NCBI RefSeq assembly: GCF_964656455.1
Contig: NC_135726.1
Span: 23,385,168 to 23,449,167 of the forward strand
Origin: Halichoerus grypus
Taxonomy: Eukaryota; Chordata; Mammalia; Carnivora; Phocidae
Direction: 5' to 3'
Length of the DNA: 64,000 nt
Shown here: piece by piece, positions 33,815 through 46,659 of the stretch
How the letters are laid out: every line of letters starts with the position of its first letter
Numbering within the stretch: position 1 is the stretch's first letter
Notes under the pieces: generated by a model
Databases searched by the model: none
Seen by the model: only the letters and a program-made list of their open reading frames with translations
Told to the model about the DNA's origin: nothing
Made by a program: the position numbers and the translations under genes

Positions 33815-34010
33815 ACTTGTCTAGTACCAGTGACTTGTCAGGCACTCTACTAATTATTCTATATTCCCTATCTAATTATATCTTGCTTCATCTCCATGCA
33901 GTAGGTATCTCATTCTGGAGATGAGAAAACTAAGCCATATAGAAATTAAGTCATATGCTCCACGGTTATACATCCAGTATTATACATCCTAACACTGGGA
34001 TTAAGAACAA
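33815..34010 (-). mobile_element. MIR SINE
   Basis: TTGTCAGGCACTCTACTAAT, ATGCAGTAGGTATCTCATTC and GGAGATGAGAAAACTAAG are the reverse of the MIR 3'-to-core order. Confidence 0.8.
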
Positions 34011-36644
34011 CGATGACCGTGAAACAGTCTTACAACTGTTGACATCAGGTTACAAAATCCTGGCATGTAGTATGTTTTATTTTATTGTTTTAATAAGGGT
34101 ACAGAAAGGGAGTAGACTCTGTTTCCTGGGGGATTAGGTATACATATACGTATACAATACACAATTATGTCTTTGGAAAGAATAAGACAGGCTTAGAGGA
34201 GTCTTGATGAGTAGTACATCAAGACAGTTCAATTATTTCAAGTGATATAGATAACTTTCCCTTAATGACACTGGTGGTCACCAATTATAAGTATGGTAAT
34301 ACATGAAGTTGAGAATGCTAAGGTATTTTGATAATGTCTTTTATAGAAAAATTAAATATATTCCCGGGTCTAGGTATATATGTTAAAATTTATACTGCAT
34401 TTAATGTTATTAAGTGTTATGTGCTTATATTCAGATTATATAGTTTAATTTGGCTCTTGTGAGTTAAAGAAAGGCAGGGCTGTACTTATTTTCCTTGAAC
34501 TTCATTACTGAAAGCTAATGATCTTCTATTCTATTTTATTACACCCTGCAGTTTTTTGAGAAACCCGTAATTTCTAAGTAGCACCACTAATTAACTAGAG
34601 GCTGCTGTTTGCATACAAATAATAGTTACTGTAATTCTGTTCATCTTTATATAAAAAACGGAGCACATTACCATGATCAATACCCTTTCAATTTGATAAA
34701 CTTGATTTTCTAAAACTCCCCTGGTGTAACATATTAAGTAAGGCATATAAGAGCCTTTTTTAAACATGTGTAAATGAGCGCTAGCCAGGAGACAGGCTTG
34801 GGGGATTATGAGGTGTCTAGATTTAATGCCATTAAAGTCTGAGTTCTGCATTTTGGGGAGGAGGGTTGAAGGGCAGATAATGGTGAAAAGACAGCATTCC
34901 TAAGGGATACTTGTGGACCTCATCAACACAGAGTTGGCATGGCGCTACTTTCTGCCTGCATAAATGCTGTGGGTCTTGTGTATGTAAGAAAAGGAGGCTT
35001 TTAATATTCTGATTTCAACTCATGACTTAGAATTTAATGAAACCGTTCGAGTTCAGCACTTTAATCTCACAAATTGGTTTATCACAGCCTAGTGGCCACT
35101 TCTTGTTTTATAATAAGCACAACAAAAAATATCTCTGAACACTTAGAAAATTAAACCAAGGGAAGTATATGCAACTCTGAGCTCATTAGAAGCAATTCAT
35201 ATTTTCATCTGTCTCATTAGAGAGGTTTTTATGAACTGAAAAATGTACTTTTGTATTTGTGTTTTTAAAATTTTCAGGCCAACTGGTAAGAGCGAAGTTT
35301 TCTCATTATTCCCAAACAATAACCATATATACATATATACATTTAAAGCACAACCTGAATGAGGAGAAAAGCAAGGCAACAAAGAAATGCGGGATAGTGA
35401 GGGTACTGCTTTCCAGTATTGAGACAATTTTCAGTGAATCCTTCTGCACTATGACTCAGATTTTATTCCACATTTGGAGGACTTTGTATCTGAAAGAAGT
35501 ATAACTGGCATTCTGTACAAAATAACGAGGTCAAAAATTGGAAAAAAAATGTATATGGTATTTGTTAATGCCCATTGCTTCAGTATTTGGCCCTTGATAG
35601 TGGGTACTTTTATTAAAGTCAAAGTGAGTGAGTGTTTGTGTGTTTTTGTTTGTATAAAACCAGTCAGATGCAAGGTAAAAATGAATACATTTGGGTCTGA
35701 TTTTAGGAAACATTTCTAAATAATGCCTGGTTCTTACTCATCTTTAGAATGGGAACATCATCTCTCTATTTGGGCTATTTTTAGAGCTTTGATTCTTATA
35801 CTAATAGGCAATATACTTTGAGCCTGAGCATGATTTAAAGGTTTGCTTTAATATTCTTCATCATAAATTTGTTTGAGCTAGAATATCACTGAAAAAATGT
35901 AGCATTTGATAAAAGAGTCTAACTGTTTAGTGATTTCAAACTCTACCTTTTACATGTTTGAATTAAGTATATTGAATAAGATTTCCCTATTACCTAAGTT
36001 ACTTCTGGGCTCCAATAGTTCTCTTGGGACATTGCGGTGTTTGGGGAGAGGAATTAGAATTCATGTTTGTATGAACTTAACAGAAGAGTGAACCAGCTTT
36101 AAGTTGACATTCCACTAATTGCAATTCACTTCCTCTTTCTTGGGCTTAACTTTCCAACTGTAAGATGGTTGGGAAAGGAGGTAACAAAGGAAGTGTTTTC
36201 CATCACCCTGTTCATGTCAATGGCCTGGACGTTACCGGGTTCCCCTGTTCCATGGTTACAGTACCCTATTCCATTCTAGGAAACTGCTTCACTCCCCTCG
36301 TGAAATGTTGCCAAGTTTTGTGCACTCCTCAAATAAAAGCCGGGTATATAATAGAAGCTAAACATTCAATTTGTCTTTTCTAGAACTCTGGATCTTGAAA
36401 ACTATCAAAGCACAGATTTTTTTTTTTTTTTAACGTAACACAATTGTCACAATTCTGCCATTTACCTTCTGCTACCTGGATTCTTGTAATTACCGTGGTT
36501 CCTGACCAGATTCTTCAGCCATCCCTTCTATGATGTAAGACACTCTAAACCTTGATACAAATTCCTTGACACAAAACAGACGCCGTTTCTGTTACTTGCA
36601 CCCAGGGAATCCTAACATATGCCAGACACCACTAATTAAGACTG
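34011..36644. other. Repeat-poor interval
   Basis: No gene. Weak MIR-like stretches near 35730-35800 and 36115-36170 (TTGGGCTTAACTTTCCAACT). A T14-type run lies at about 36418-36432. A nearly palindromic GTATACATATACGTATAC is at 34138-34155. Confidence 0.4.
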
Positions 36645-36932
36645 CAGTGGGGTGGACCTTTACTCCACTATGACTGGTGTCCTTATAGGAGATAAACACA
36701 CAAGAGGAAAACAGCCACATGAAGCTGGAGGCAGAGATTGAGGTGATGTACCTGCAAGTCAGGGAAGGCCACAGATTGCTGGCAAATATGTAGGGAAAGG
36801 TATGGAATAGATTCTTCCTCACAGCCCTTCAGAGGAAGCATGGCCTTGATGACACCCTAATTTAGAACCTTGAGCATGGTCAAGCCACCCAGTTTGTGGC
36901 ACTTTGTTATGCATCCCTCGGAAACTAATATA
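36645..36932 (+). mobile_element. MLT1-like LTR fragment (MaLR)
   Basis: ATGACTGGTGTCCTTATAGG, ACAGCCACATGAAGCTGGAG, AGATTCTTCCTCACAGCCCT, TTTGTGGCACTTTGTTATGC and GGAAACTAATATA follow the MLT1 LTR order. The upstream piece (from about 36530) may be the end of another LTR. Confidence 0.75.
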
Positions 36933-37177
36933 GCCTGTTTTCATTCATTAAGTCATGTGCTTATTTTATGGATAAGGAAATACACAGGGCCATTGCACAT
37001 ATCAAAATGAATAGCACGGGGGAATCCTAGCCTCAAGGATTCCCCATTAATAGTTTTGTTCCCAGTTCCAAGAGCCGATTAAAGTACTAATTGATAAGTG
37101 CTACAGGGGGGTAAAGCAGAGGGTCCGAGCCTGTAAGAAAATATATGACTTAAACAAATAATGCAATATATGTTAAG

Positions 37178-37450
37178 AAAAAAAAAAAAAAAAAAAGAAG
37201 AAGATAGCAGGAGGGGAAGAATGAAGGGGGGGAAATCGGAGGGGGAGACGAACCATGAGAGACGATGGACCTGAAAAACAAACTGAGGGTTCTAGAGGGG
37301 AGGGGGTGGGAAGATGGGTTAGCCTGGTGTTGGGTATTGGGGAGGGCACGTTCTGCATGGAGCACTGGGTGTTATGCACAAACAATGAATCAGGGAACAC
37401 TACTTCTAAAACTAATGATGTAATGTATGGTGATTAACATAACAATAAAA
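37178..37450 (+). mobile_element. Carnivore-type L1 3' end, 5'-truncated
   Basis: Poly(A) then AGAAGAAGATAGCAGGAGGG, AACCATGAGAGACGATGGAC, GGTTCTAGAGGGGAGGGGG, GGAGCACTGGGTGTTATGCA and GATGTAATGTATGGTGATTA, ending in ACATAACAATAAAAAATA. It is well preserved and among the younger repeats here. No clear target duplication. Confidence 0.9.
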
Positions 37451-39214
37451 AATACCTGACTTACTAAATGCTCTCTTACTTTGGCATCTGACGGGGAGTC
37501 ACAAATATTTATTAATGAGTCAATCACCAAGAAAAATGAATAAGGCAATTAATGAAAGAACATGAAAAGTAAATATCTCATCAACCCTGGTATAGGAAGG
37601 AATTTCAGAGCTGATGTCAGAAAGAAGTTAGAAAGGGTGATTCTGAGAGATCCAGACAAAGAATAAGCATGTGAGGAAGAGAAACAATATTCCACATAAA
37701 GTAGCGTATCCGAGATTAAGGAAGTGTGAAAATACACAATTTTTTTGAGTAATTGTAAATAATTTAGCATGACTGGAGCACAGGATGGAGTGTGTGAGGT
37801 GAGGGGTGGATGAGGGGGCGGGCGGGGAGAGGGGAGGATATTCCTAAGGAGAAAGATGAGAAGAAAATGTTAAAGAGATTTATAGGTCTTGTTAAGGATT
37901 ATAGGTTTCTATCCTTAAGGCCATGGGAGTCAGTATATATTTTAAATAGGGGATAGCAGTGGCATATCTGCCTTGTGAAAAATTCTATTCTTCCAAAGAA
38001 TCTTTACTAACTATTTTGAGTGGGTTTCTGTTCCCCTGGAATATTAATGGGGTGGGATGGGCGATCACCCATTTCAGCCAGGGTCTCTGCTGCTTGCTAA
38101 TAGCAGCCTTTTTATGCTTATAAGTGGTTACATTCTGAAATTTCAGAGCATAGCATAAGCTTTCTTGCTCACTCTCTAAACAGGAGCCTGGATGTTATCC
38201 ATCCGTACCACTACCCAAATTCCATCTCACTGCTTTGGCCCTAGATTCTTGTCCTTCTTAGATTAAGTCTCTGGGATCCATGTCTATTCTATTGTTCATT
38301 AATTGGGGGGGAAAAAAAAAGGTGAAATGGCAGCCAGATAATCTGGAGATAGCAGATATATTTGCCTACAGAATATAACAGTACATCAAACACGGAATAA
38401 TCTGTTCTTCAAACCCCAACATAAATTAACCCACCTTGCATGACTGTTTATGAATTAAGTTAGTAAACCCATATAAACCGAGTGCCTACTGTGTGCTTGC
38501 CTCTTGACACTCTATATACCTGGCAGGAGCCTGAGGAATTTGTAGTATGTGAAGATAATTTGGGTGTCAGCTGGAAGTCTGCCCAGAATTGAGAGGCTGC
38601 TATTGCTCTAAGATGTCACCTGGGACCATGTCATCAATCTACCCACCTTTCCTGAATGGCTCTGATGTGGATCAGTCTGGTTTCCCTGAGTATTAAAGTA
38701 ATGGGCTCCTGGTTCTATTTCAGCTCTGTCAAAATAGCTGCCGAGCCTTTCTATTGCCTTCCTACAAGGATTTAATCTACTCCAAGTTCCCTGACACATT
38801 ATAAGGAGGAAATCTGTTTTCTCTGTCACTTTTCCTTTCTCAGGCTGGGTCTGCACCAGAACATCTTTGCTTTGGATAAGACAGTGCAGACTTGCTACAA
38901 AAGCCAGCGTTCCTATCGGTGCTATGAGTTGTCTAACTTAATCGCCTTGTTTCTCCACACCCCTGAGGCTTTCTGTACCCTGTTCCTTCTGAAAGGGGGA
39001 CCTTGTAATTTTCTTGCACAACTTATTTTCACTTTGTCCATGAAGTGTTTGACCCCTCAAGGAGAAAATACTTCTACATGTGGACCTGTAAAATTCTTTG
39101 AATGCCTATAATACTCTTGTGCTGTCTTTTATTTGTTACTACTATCTCTTTCTCCTATTGTCTTTAATGACAGAAGTTGCACCTCCGTGGTAATAGTAAT
39201 AACAACAATAATAA
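37451..39214. other. Unassigned DNA
   Basis: No gene supported. Frames at 38608-38856 (minus) and 38872-39111 (plus) show no recognisable domain. Contains the G-run cluster at 37814-37834. Confidence 0.4.
37814..37834 (+). other. Predicted G-quadruplex
   Basis: Four G runs of 5, 3, 4 and 4, separated by C, C and AGA (loops of 1, 1 and 3), fit the canonical pattern. It stands in a local GC-rich island within AT-rich DNA. Confidence 0.75.
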
Positions 39215-39310
39215 CAAAAATATCTGTTGACTGTATCCTCTGGGCCAGACAATGAACTAAATGCTTTCTGTAGAGTATGCCATAGTTTCCCCATAACAAA
39301 CTTGAAATTG
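39215..39310 (-). mobile_element. MIR-like fragment
   Basis: CTGGGCCAGACAATGAACTA, AATGCTTTCTGTAGAGTATG resemble the reverse MIR 3' half. Weak. Confidence 0.45.
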
Positions 39311-39376
39311 TTTTGCTTCTTTCATTTGTTTGCTTATTTTTCATTCTCTTTTGCTTGCTTTTAAAATTTTTTTAAG

Positions 39377-39577
39377 GGGTGGCTCAGTCGTTAAGCGTCT
39401 ACCTTCCGCTCAGGTCATGATCCCAGGGTCCTGGGATCGAGCCCCGCATCGGGCTCCCTGCTCGGTGGGAAGCCTGCTTCTCCCTCTCCCACTCCCCCTG
39501 CTTGTGTTCCCTCTCTCGCTATCTCTCTGTCAAAAAATAAATAAAATCCTAAAAAAAAAAAAAAAAGTAAAAAAAAA
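39377..39577 (+). mobile_element. CAN-SINE, slightly 5'-truncated
   Basis: Starts at GGGTGGCTCAGTCGTTAAG, lacking about nine bases of the usual head. Full body, and an A tail with an internal GT interruption. TAAAATTTTTTTAAG repeats exactly at 39362-39376 and 39578-39592. Confidence 0.96.
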
Positions 39578-39774
39578 TAAAATTTTTTTAAGATGACAGA
39601 GAGAAGTTTAGGGATGTGTGCAGGCCTATGCAGCCAGTATATGACAGACTCTAGACTGAATTCCAGGCCAACAAATTCCAAAGCCTTCTCTCTTTACCTC
39701 TCAATTCTACTTCTGCTCCCTGATTATAAAGTACATTTGCTAAGCAGCTTTGACTGTCTGAGTCGGTCCTATGG

Positions 39775-39870
39775 AAACCCATTTTACAGAAGTAGAAACA
39801 GAGGCTGAAAGATGTTAGGCTGTCTCACTAAAGTCATGCAATGGAAAAGCAAGTTCAGAAATTACATTTC
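39775..39870 (-). mobile_element. MIR SINE fragment
   Basis: CATTTTACAGAAGTAGAAAC, AGAGGCTGAAAGATGTTAGG is the reverse of the MIR core. Confidence 0.8.
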
Positions 39871-40774
39871 CCTTTATTCTGTAAATACTGACATGTCTTC
39901 TCATACTCCTTTCCAAATACAAGAATCTATCACAAACAGTGATAAAGGTTAAATATTTGCTACACTAGTGTAGTTGCTTATTTATTTAAAATCCATTTAA
40001 AAACAAAGATTAAACAACTCTTCTTGGAAAAGAAACACCGATATCTTACAAATTATCTTCTGTTTATTTCTCTCTCTTTGTGTATGTGTGTGTGAGTAGG
40101 GAATTTCTTTGTAAGGTCAAAGCCTTGAGTTCTCCAACAAATTCCACCTTCCTGAATATAGTCATGGTACAAGCACAGACAAGGAAGTGGGAGATATAGT
40201 TTAAGTAAATATTGCCTGAAGGGCTAGGAGAAGCATGTTCTCTCCTTTTGCATACTGCCATAACCAGAACGGAAGCCTTGAGTGACTACAGTCACATGCT
40301 TCCTGACTGAACGTGGCACTGATACTAAGCAGATAACCAAGATGAGAGAAATGCAGATAAACGGAGCCAGAACACCTGGATCAGGTGAGCAGTGAAACTT
40401 GATGTACTTCTAGAATTCCAGTGATATGTACCGGTACATTTCCTTATAGTTAAGCCTATTGATTTGGGCTTTCTATTACTTCATGCAGAATGCATCCTAG
40501 TTGGCTTGCTTGTAGAGCTAAAATTCATACTCCAGATCTGGCATGCATGAGTTAGGGCATCTGGGCATAAACTCACTAAATCCCACCAGCTTCTCAGGAA
40601 AGAGGGCTACATTTCTACCTAAACTGGTCAATGTGAGCATGAGACATGATAACGTATATTAAACACTCATTAATCTGTGGCCATGCAACCAAGTAATTGG
40701 TTGATATTAACTAAGTTACTTAACCACTCCTTCTTTTATCTTCTTGTACATGAAAAAATAATAAACCCAACATT
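39871..40774. other. Unassigned DNA
   Basis: Nothing recognised. Confidence 0.4.
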
Positions 40775-40960
40775 ACTTGGCGTATACAATGTCTCTGGCA
40801 CTGCAGTAAGGGTTTTACATTTGTCAACTCCTTTAATCCTAGTTACAGCTCTCAGAGATGAGGTCTAGCACCACCAGCTTTTTACAGATGAGGAAATGGT
40901 GGTTCAGAGATGTTGTTTACCAGAGCCCTTAGGACACTTACTCATTCTGTGTAAACTGTT
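40775..40960 (-). mobile_element. MIR SINE
   Basis: CTCTGGCACTGCAGTAAGGG, CTTTAATCCTAGTTACAGCT and TTTTTACAGATGAGGAAATG are the reverse MIR order. Confidence 0.85.
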
Positions 40961-41224
40961 GACTGTGAGAATAATACTGGCACAACAAAAGGGAAATACT
41001 TGGAAACTGGGGGAAAAAAAGTATTCTAGTGAATACTAGCCTTTTAGAATATGCAGCCAAAGGAAGGTACATGTTAGAATTAATCAATAAACAAACAAAC
41101 AAACTTCTGGTAAAGAATTAAAATTCACTGAGTAAATTTATTTCCAAGTGAGAATTTCTATAATCCTACATAAAGGAGTTCTGACTCTGGAGAAAGTCCC
41201 ATACCTCTCATTTATAAGCTAAAA

Positions 41225-41410
41225 GTTTACGGGAAACTCATCTATTGACTCTTGGCTTCCACATTCCCCATGAAATGGGGATAGTAATGAAATCCCAGTT
41301 CAACCCTATAATAACGTCCCATGGACACATTGCATATACAACACAGAGCAAAGATCCAGGGACATATAAGCGCTCAATAAACGTTACTATTACTGTAATC
41401 ATTATATTAA
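41225..41410 (+). mobile_element. MIR SINE
   Basis: ATGAAATGGGGATAGTAATG in the middle and AAGCGCTCAATAAACGTTAC at the 3' end match MIR closely. Confidence 0.85.
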
Positions 41411-43134
41411 TAGCACCTGGGTTTGAGTTCCTAGTTACTTCCCATTCAGCAAGATATGCATTTCTGATTACAATGAAAGTAAAATAAACTTACGGTCATT
41501 GATGAAACAATCACTGGCTAAACTGTGTTCTTGCAGAAGCAAAGAATTTGGGAGGATTCTTGAAAAAAATTTTACCTGGAAAAAAGAAAAAAATATTTTA
41601 TCCATGAAAGAGATAGCAAACTACACTGAAAAAAAAATGTAAACTATTTTCTCTGAAGAGCACTTTTGAGATGTCAATTGGATTTATTTTTTCAGCAAAC
41701 ATTTTTACAGCAAAATGCCTTTTACCTTTCAATTTCCTCAGTGGTAGTGTTGCTGCCAGAGTACGTGTTGATCTTTGTTTAGTTTTATTGAAAGCATACA
41801 TTGTACACACCATTTTCTAAATGAGGGGGCATCAGAGAATAATAGAAATCTCATAGGTCTTACCGAGCTGCCACGTACTCAGATACATTCGGACACGTTG
41901 CACAACATTCTTTAAAAATAAAATCGTTGTGCTTGTTGAAATCGCCTAAGTTTCTCTTACATACTCCTTAATTTTTTTCATATTTCTTTAGCTTTTAAAG
42001 AATCTTACTAATCTCTGTATTTTCAGAATCTTGCAGAATTCTTGCCATATTGTAGATGCTTGATAAGTGCCTTCCACTAAAGTGAACAAAAGACTAGTAC
42101 TAGAATAGTTTTCTTCAAACCCCGTATCATGACTCATAGGGGACATACGGGCCTGAAGGCCCCCAAAATTCTGCACTGAGCTCCAACTTGGACTCTATTT
42201 TCTTCTCCTAATGCCAAGCATGATCATTTTTTTTTCTCTAATTACACAGTCTATTTTGGTGACAACTTCTTGAAGGTGAGTTTTTCAAGAATGCAATCAT
42301 TACCTTCCATTGTCCAAAGTGAACACTCAAAAATTAAATCTCAGTGCATTTATGAAAGAGCTGATTTATAAGAACAAATTACATTCTTTCCAGGTATAGA
42401 CTTTTTGTTTGATTTCTGTTACTTTTGTGGGTGCCAGAGTCATTCCTTACTAGTGGTTTGCTTGGGTTGAGAGTGACTGGGGGGCTTGGCCAGCTTCCAC
42501 CCTTCTCCCCTGCCCTCCCTGAATAAGCATGTGATAATATTCCATGTATCAGTGGCTTCATCATATGAAAAAGATTGCCAAAGGGCTGACCAGTACTGAG
42601 GAGGACCAGGCATCTTCAAATACAAAATTATCAGCTTTCAGACTTACTTAGTTTCCTACATTGATCCCGTCTCTGCTCACCTCTCAGAGCATCTCATTGC
42701 TCACCCAGAATGATTTTAAAGACTCCTGTGGTTTCCAGTCCCATCTAGAAGCTAATGACTTGCATATTTCTCCTCTTATCTCTGACTTGCTTGTCATATA
42801 TACATAAGATCCCATATATAATAAATACCCATATGAACATAACATCGATCTCCAAACTCAGCATTTATCAAACAGGAGTCTTCATCAAATATGGTCAAAA
42901 TGGTTAAAAATACTCTTTTCATTTTATTTGAAAAAAACTTTTTTTTTTTTTTTTTTAACATTCTTAAGGGAACCAACAAATAGTAAAACTCTATGTCTTT
43001 GAATGATCCCAGATGGCTCTTTCCCACTTTTCTTTATGCCCTTTTGGCTCAGGGTTCTACTGGTTCTACCTCCTAAATGCATTTCAGTGCTTTGAGTTTT
43101 GGTGTCCACTCAAACATGCACACTATTATGTCCA
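41411..43134. other. Unassigned DNA
   Basis: No gene. Faint L2-like words near 42030-42080 and 42660-42790. A T19-type run lies at about 42939-42957. Confidence 0.4.
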
Positions 43135-43265
43135 GCCATAGTAATAAATCTGTGAAAGATGCATTTTTATTCCCTTTTCGATGAGAAAACTGAAGTGTGC
43201 CTGAGCTCCTTCAGCTGGTAAGCAGTAGACTCAATTTATTCCCAAGTCTGGCTGAGACCACAGCT
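43135..43265 (-). mobile_element. MIR SINE fragment
   Basis: TTTTCGATGAGAAAACTGAA and AGCTGGTAAGCAGTAGACTC are the reverse of the MIR core. Confidence 0.75.
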
Positions 43266-44939
43266 GATATAATTCATTGTGCTTCATTACCACCATTTTT
43301 TTTTTTTTTTTTTAACTATGAAGACAAAATTTTAAAATTTCCAGTCCTATTCCTATGTCGTTTTGACTGGTTTCATAGGCAGGTCTGGGCTGTATCTAAC
43401 ATTAATGAACGAACATTTTAAAAGGTAACCTAAGGAACCACTTTGAAATTACCCACTCCTTTACTTTCCTGGAGGTGATTACAGTTTGTCCCAAGGAAAT
43501 TAAAGAGATACATTTCCCCCACTTAAGTGACCTAGGCACCCCTAAGAAGGAAGCGAGTCTGCTTAACATATTTCAGGGACTGCTGAATTATTTGTGCTCT
43601 ACTACAAGGTCGCTATAATTCCTCACTAGCTATCAATTGTTTGACAATGGGGTGTCATCAATCAGCCTGTAACTTTTATTGCCAAGTGCATTCTATTTTT
43701 ATATACCCATGAACTCACACATTTAGCAGTTGACAGAAAGAAGTCTTTCTCTATAGGATAAGCAATGAATTGTGTGTTTCATCTGAAATACATTATTTTA
43801 TAACATATTATTCAGAAATATCCTTCGCCACAGACAAAAAGACTTTGAAAAAAATTATAATATATTCCTCCTTAAAAACTATTTTTTTCTATGAAGGTTT
43901 GCTACAGAGAGCAGATTGAAAAAAATGCCTTCTATTCTGCCATTTTATAAAATATGTCTCAGCAAATAGTCATAAATCTGTCAGATATTGCAACCCAGTT
44001 TGGCATTATATACTAGGAAAATGAACTCAATAGCAATATAATCTTACTTTCCAATATAACTGAACTCCGGGAAAATATCTCAGGAAGAATGCAGGCATAG
44101 TGAGCAAATAAAATCTAAGTACCACAGATATAAAGAAGTTTATAATAGCATATACAACTTTGGATATTGGTAGTTTCCTTTTATTAATTCTAACACAAAC
44201 CCTCAATCATATACTTTTTTTTTTTAATTTGGTTTAGCTTTTTTTTCTTTTTGCTGAGGACTTTTATCTTTTTTTTTTTTTTTTGGCTTATTTGTTTAGG
44301 TTTATCTTTCCATTTGGAATATTGCTAGGGCTCTATTGAGGTATTAGCCTATTTTTACAAGCACCATTTTCTCAGAGTTGATTCACTGGTATCCATATTG
44401 CAGAGATTTATTGATCCTCTTTCTTGCAAATCAGATAGTGTGTTTCTGTTTATCAAATCAAAATTTTATTTGAAATGTGTACAGAGCTGGCTTAAATTGT
44501 TACTTGAAATGGTTGAGGGTTTCAACTCTTCAGCTGTCTTTCTTCAATGAGAAGACAGACAAATGTATTTGGCCAATTCAATTGGACCACTCATCACATC
44601 TTTAAAGGAGCATTCTTACTTTATTGTTGTAGAGAGTATGTGCTGACTTTGGGCTTTTCTCACCCAAGTCTTGGGAGAATGCTCACCAAGTGACTGACTA
44701 AAAGGAAATGGAGTTGCTTGCTCCTTTTTGGAGGAACTGTGGCATTTGCTGATACTATAATACCACCTACCAAGTATTTATTGAGTAGTATAGAAGTCAG
44801 CATGTCAGTGAGAGCACAAGATTGAGGAAGAGTATAAAATAGTCAGAGCCTCAATAAGGAGGACCCTGGTTAAGTTATATGCTAATTAATCAGGGACAAA
44901 ATAGCTTCTTATTGATCTAGAATACAAAGTAGTAAACTC
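43266..44939. other. Unassigned AT-rich DNA
   Basis: Several poly(T) runs (43299-43313, 44214-44283). No gene or confident repeat. Confidence 0.4.
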
Positions 44940-45345
44940 TTTAATTTGACCCTCCACACCTTTTACCATCTAACAGCTCACTTGCTTCCCAGTCTCATCA
45001 CATTTCTATTTTGCTTTTTCTCCCCCAAATTCTATGCTCCAAATGAAACTTCTTTCAGTTTCATGAGAAAGTCCAGATGCCTCTTCACCCACAACTTTAT
45101 GCAGAGTGTACTCTGTGCACAGATCACTGCTATTCTTCGGTCTACCTCCCACTACACCCGCCTTCTTGAGATCAAAGGTCAAATATGGTCTCCATGAAGC
45201 CTTGACTAGATGCCCTATTTTCAGTCCCAGATACTGCATTTCTATCCCGCCTCATGGCATTATACTATAATGTCTTGTTTAATTGTCTGGGTTTCTCAAT
45301 GTCCCGGGAAGGAACAATGGTTTCCTTGTTCAGTATCAAATCCTA
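44940..45345 (+). mobile_element. L2 LINE 3' fragment
   Basis: Order of blocks: ACCTTTTACCATCTAACAGC, AAGTCCAGATGCCTCTTCAC, TCCATGAAGCCTTGACTAGA, CATGGCATTATACTATAATG, TGTTTAATTGTCTGGGTTTC. This follows the L2 3' region (GGAAGCCTTCCCTGA ... TTGTAATTGTCTGTTT). Confidence 0.75.
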
Positions 45346-45652
45346 CAGTGCATGTTAGAAATCTCACCAAGGGGTAGCATTTCAGGTGGAGGGGAGGACA
45401 TAATAAAAGTCATGGAATAAGGAGAGTTATAAGAAGGGCTGAGGAATAATAAGAATCTTAGGATTTCTGGAGAGAAAAAATTTTAATAAATGAGGCTAAA
45501 AATTACCATGCAGTTAGATTATAGTGTCTCTTAAATGCCAGTATAAACATTTTGAATTTAATTAAACCTACTGGGAAAGGGATAGTATTGAATATCATAA
45601 GACTGGACACTGTGTTCTGAAATTCAAAATCTAAGACCATAAACATGCTGCC

Positions 45653-45847
45653 TTTTTTTAAAGATTTTATTTATTTATTTGACAGAGAGAGACACAGTAA
45701 GAGAGGGAACACAAGCAGGGGGAGTGGGAGAGGGAGAAGCAGGCTTCCTGCTGAGCAGGGAGCCCGATGCGGGGCTCAATCCCAGGACCCTGGGATCATG
45801 ACCTGAGCTGAAGGCAGACGCTTAATGCTGAGCCACCCAGGCGCCCC
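45653..45847 (-). mobile_element. CAN-SINE, young subfamily
   Basis: Left: poly(T), AAAGATTTTATTTATTTATT. Right: GGATCATGACCTGAGCTGAA then the complement of the head, GAGCCACCCAGGCGCCCC. A small deletion breaks the usual CTTAACGACTGAGCC. No convincing target duplication. Confidence 0.95.
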
Positions 45848-45954
45848 GCATTTTGATATATGCATGAATGTACCATGGAAAAAACCCCAAACAACTATAT
45901 TTAAGGCAAAAGATCTACATTAATAGTTACACTAATACTAATATTTAGAAAGGA

Positions 45955-46135
45955 GTGGAAATTAGCATCAATGAAGCAATGGGACAGGTGCTTTGTACTC
46001 TACCATCTTTTTTTAATGCCCTCTTCTCCTCTTTGAGGCAATTCACAGTGTTTCTTTTTTAATATGGGAAACTGAGGTTTAAGGAGGTTATGAACACTAA
46101 CTTTCAACAACTACAAGTATAGGGCTCTTCTCTTC
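45955..46135 (-). mobile_element. MIR SINE
   Basis: ACAGGTGCTTTGTACTCTAC and ATATGGGAAACTGAGGTTTA followed by AAGGAGGTTATGAAC are the reverse MIR order. Confidence 0.7.
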
Positions 46136-46261
46136 CTTATCTTCAAATGTCTAGAACACACCCTAGAGGCAGTTACAATATTTTTATAGATTCAGCTTAA
46201 CAAACATGCTTATTTCATGTAATCCCCAACAATCCTCAAGTAAGGTAGTGTTGTAATAAAT

Positions 46262-46612
46262 ATATGTCTTAGTCAGCTCAGGCTTCCATAACAAAGTACC
46301 ATAGACTGAGTGGCTTAAATAACAAAAATTTATTTTCTCACAGTTCCAGTGGCTGGAAGTCTGAGATGAGTGTTTGGGCCTGACATCAGGTTCTGGTGAA
46401 GGCTCTCTTCTGGGCTGGAAGATGGAAGCCTTCTTGCCGTGTCCTCACATGTCCTTGCCCGCAATGCATGTAGCTCCACTCTCATGATCTCATCTAACTC
46501 CAATTACCTCCTGAAGGTTTCATTCCAAACACTATCACACTGGGGGTTAGGGATTCAACATATAAATCTGGGGGATGGGACGCGGTGGGACACAAACATT
46601 CCATCTAAAACA
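46262..46612 (-). mobile_element. MLT1-like LTR (MaLR)
   Basis: GTCTTAGTCAGCTCAGGCTT, CCATAACAAAGTACCATAGA, TGAGTGGCTTAAATAACAAA, TTATTTTCTCACAGTTCCAG, CGTGTCCTCACATGTCC, GACACAAACATTCCATC: the reverse of the MLT1A/B LTR consensus, nearly complete. Confidence 0.88.
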
Positions 46613-46659
46613 ATATATGAAACTGTAAGAGATTGATCTGAACACACTAAAGGGGGTTA

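Noticed and set aside
34138..34155. Near-palindrome GTATACATATACGTATAC
   Set aside because: Short, AT-rich, imperfect; expected by chance in this composition.
38509..38530. U1 snRNA-like word (ATACCTGGCAGGAG)
   Set aside because: Only a dozen bases match and the rest of U1 is absent; chance.
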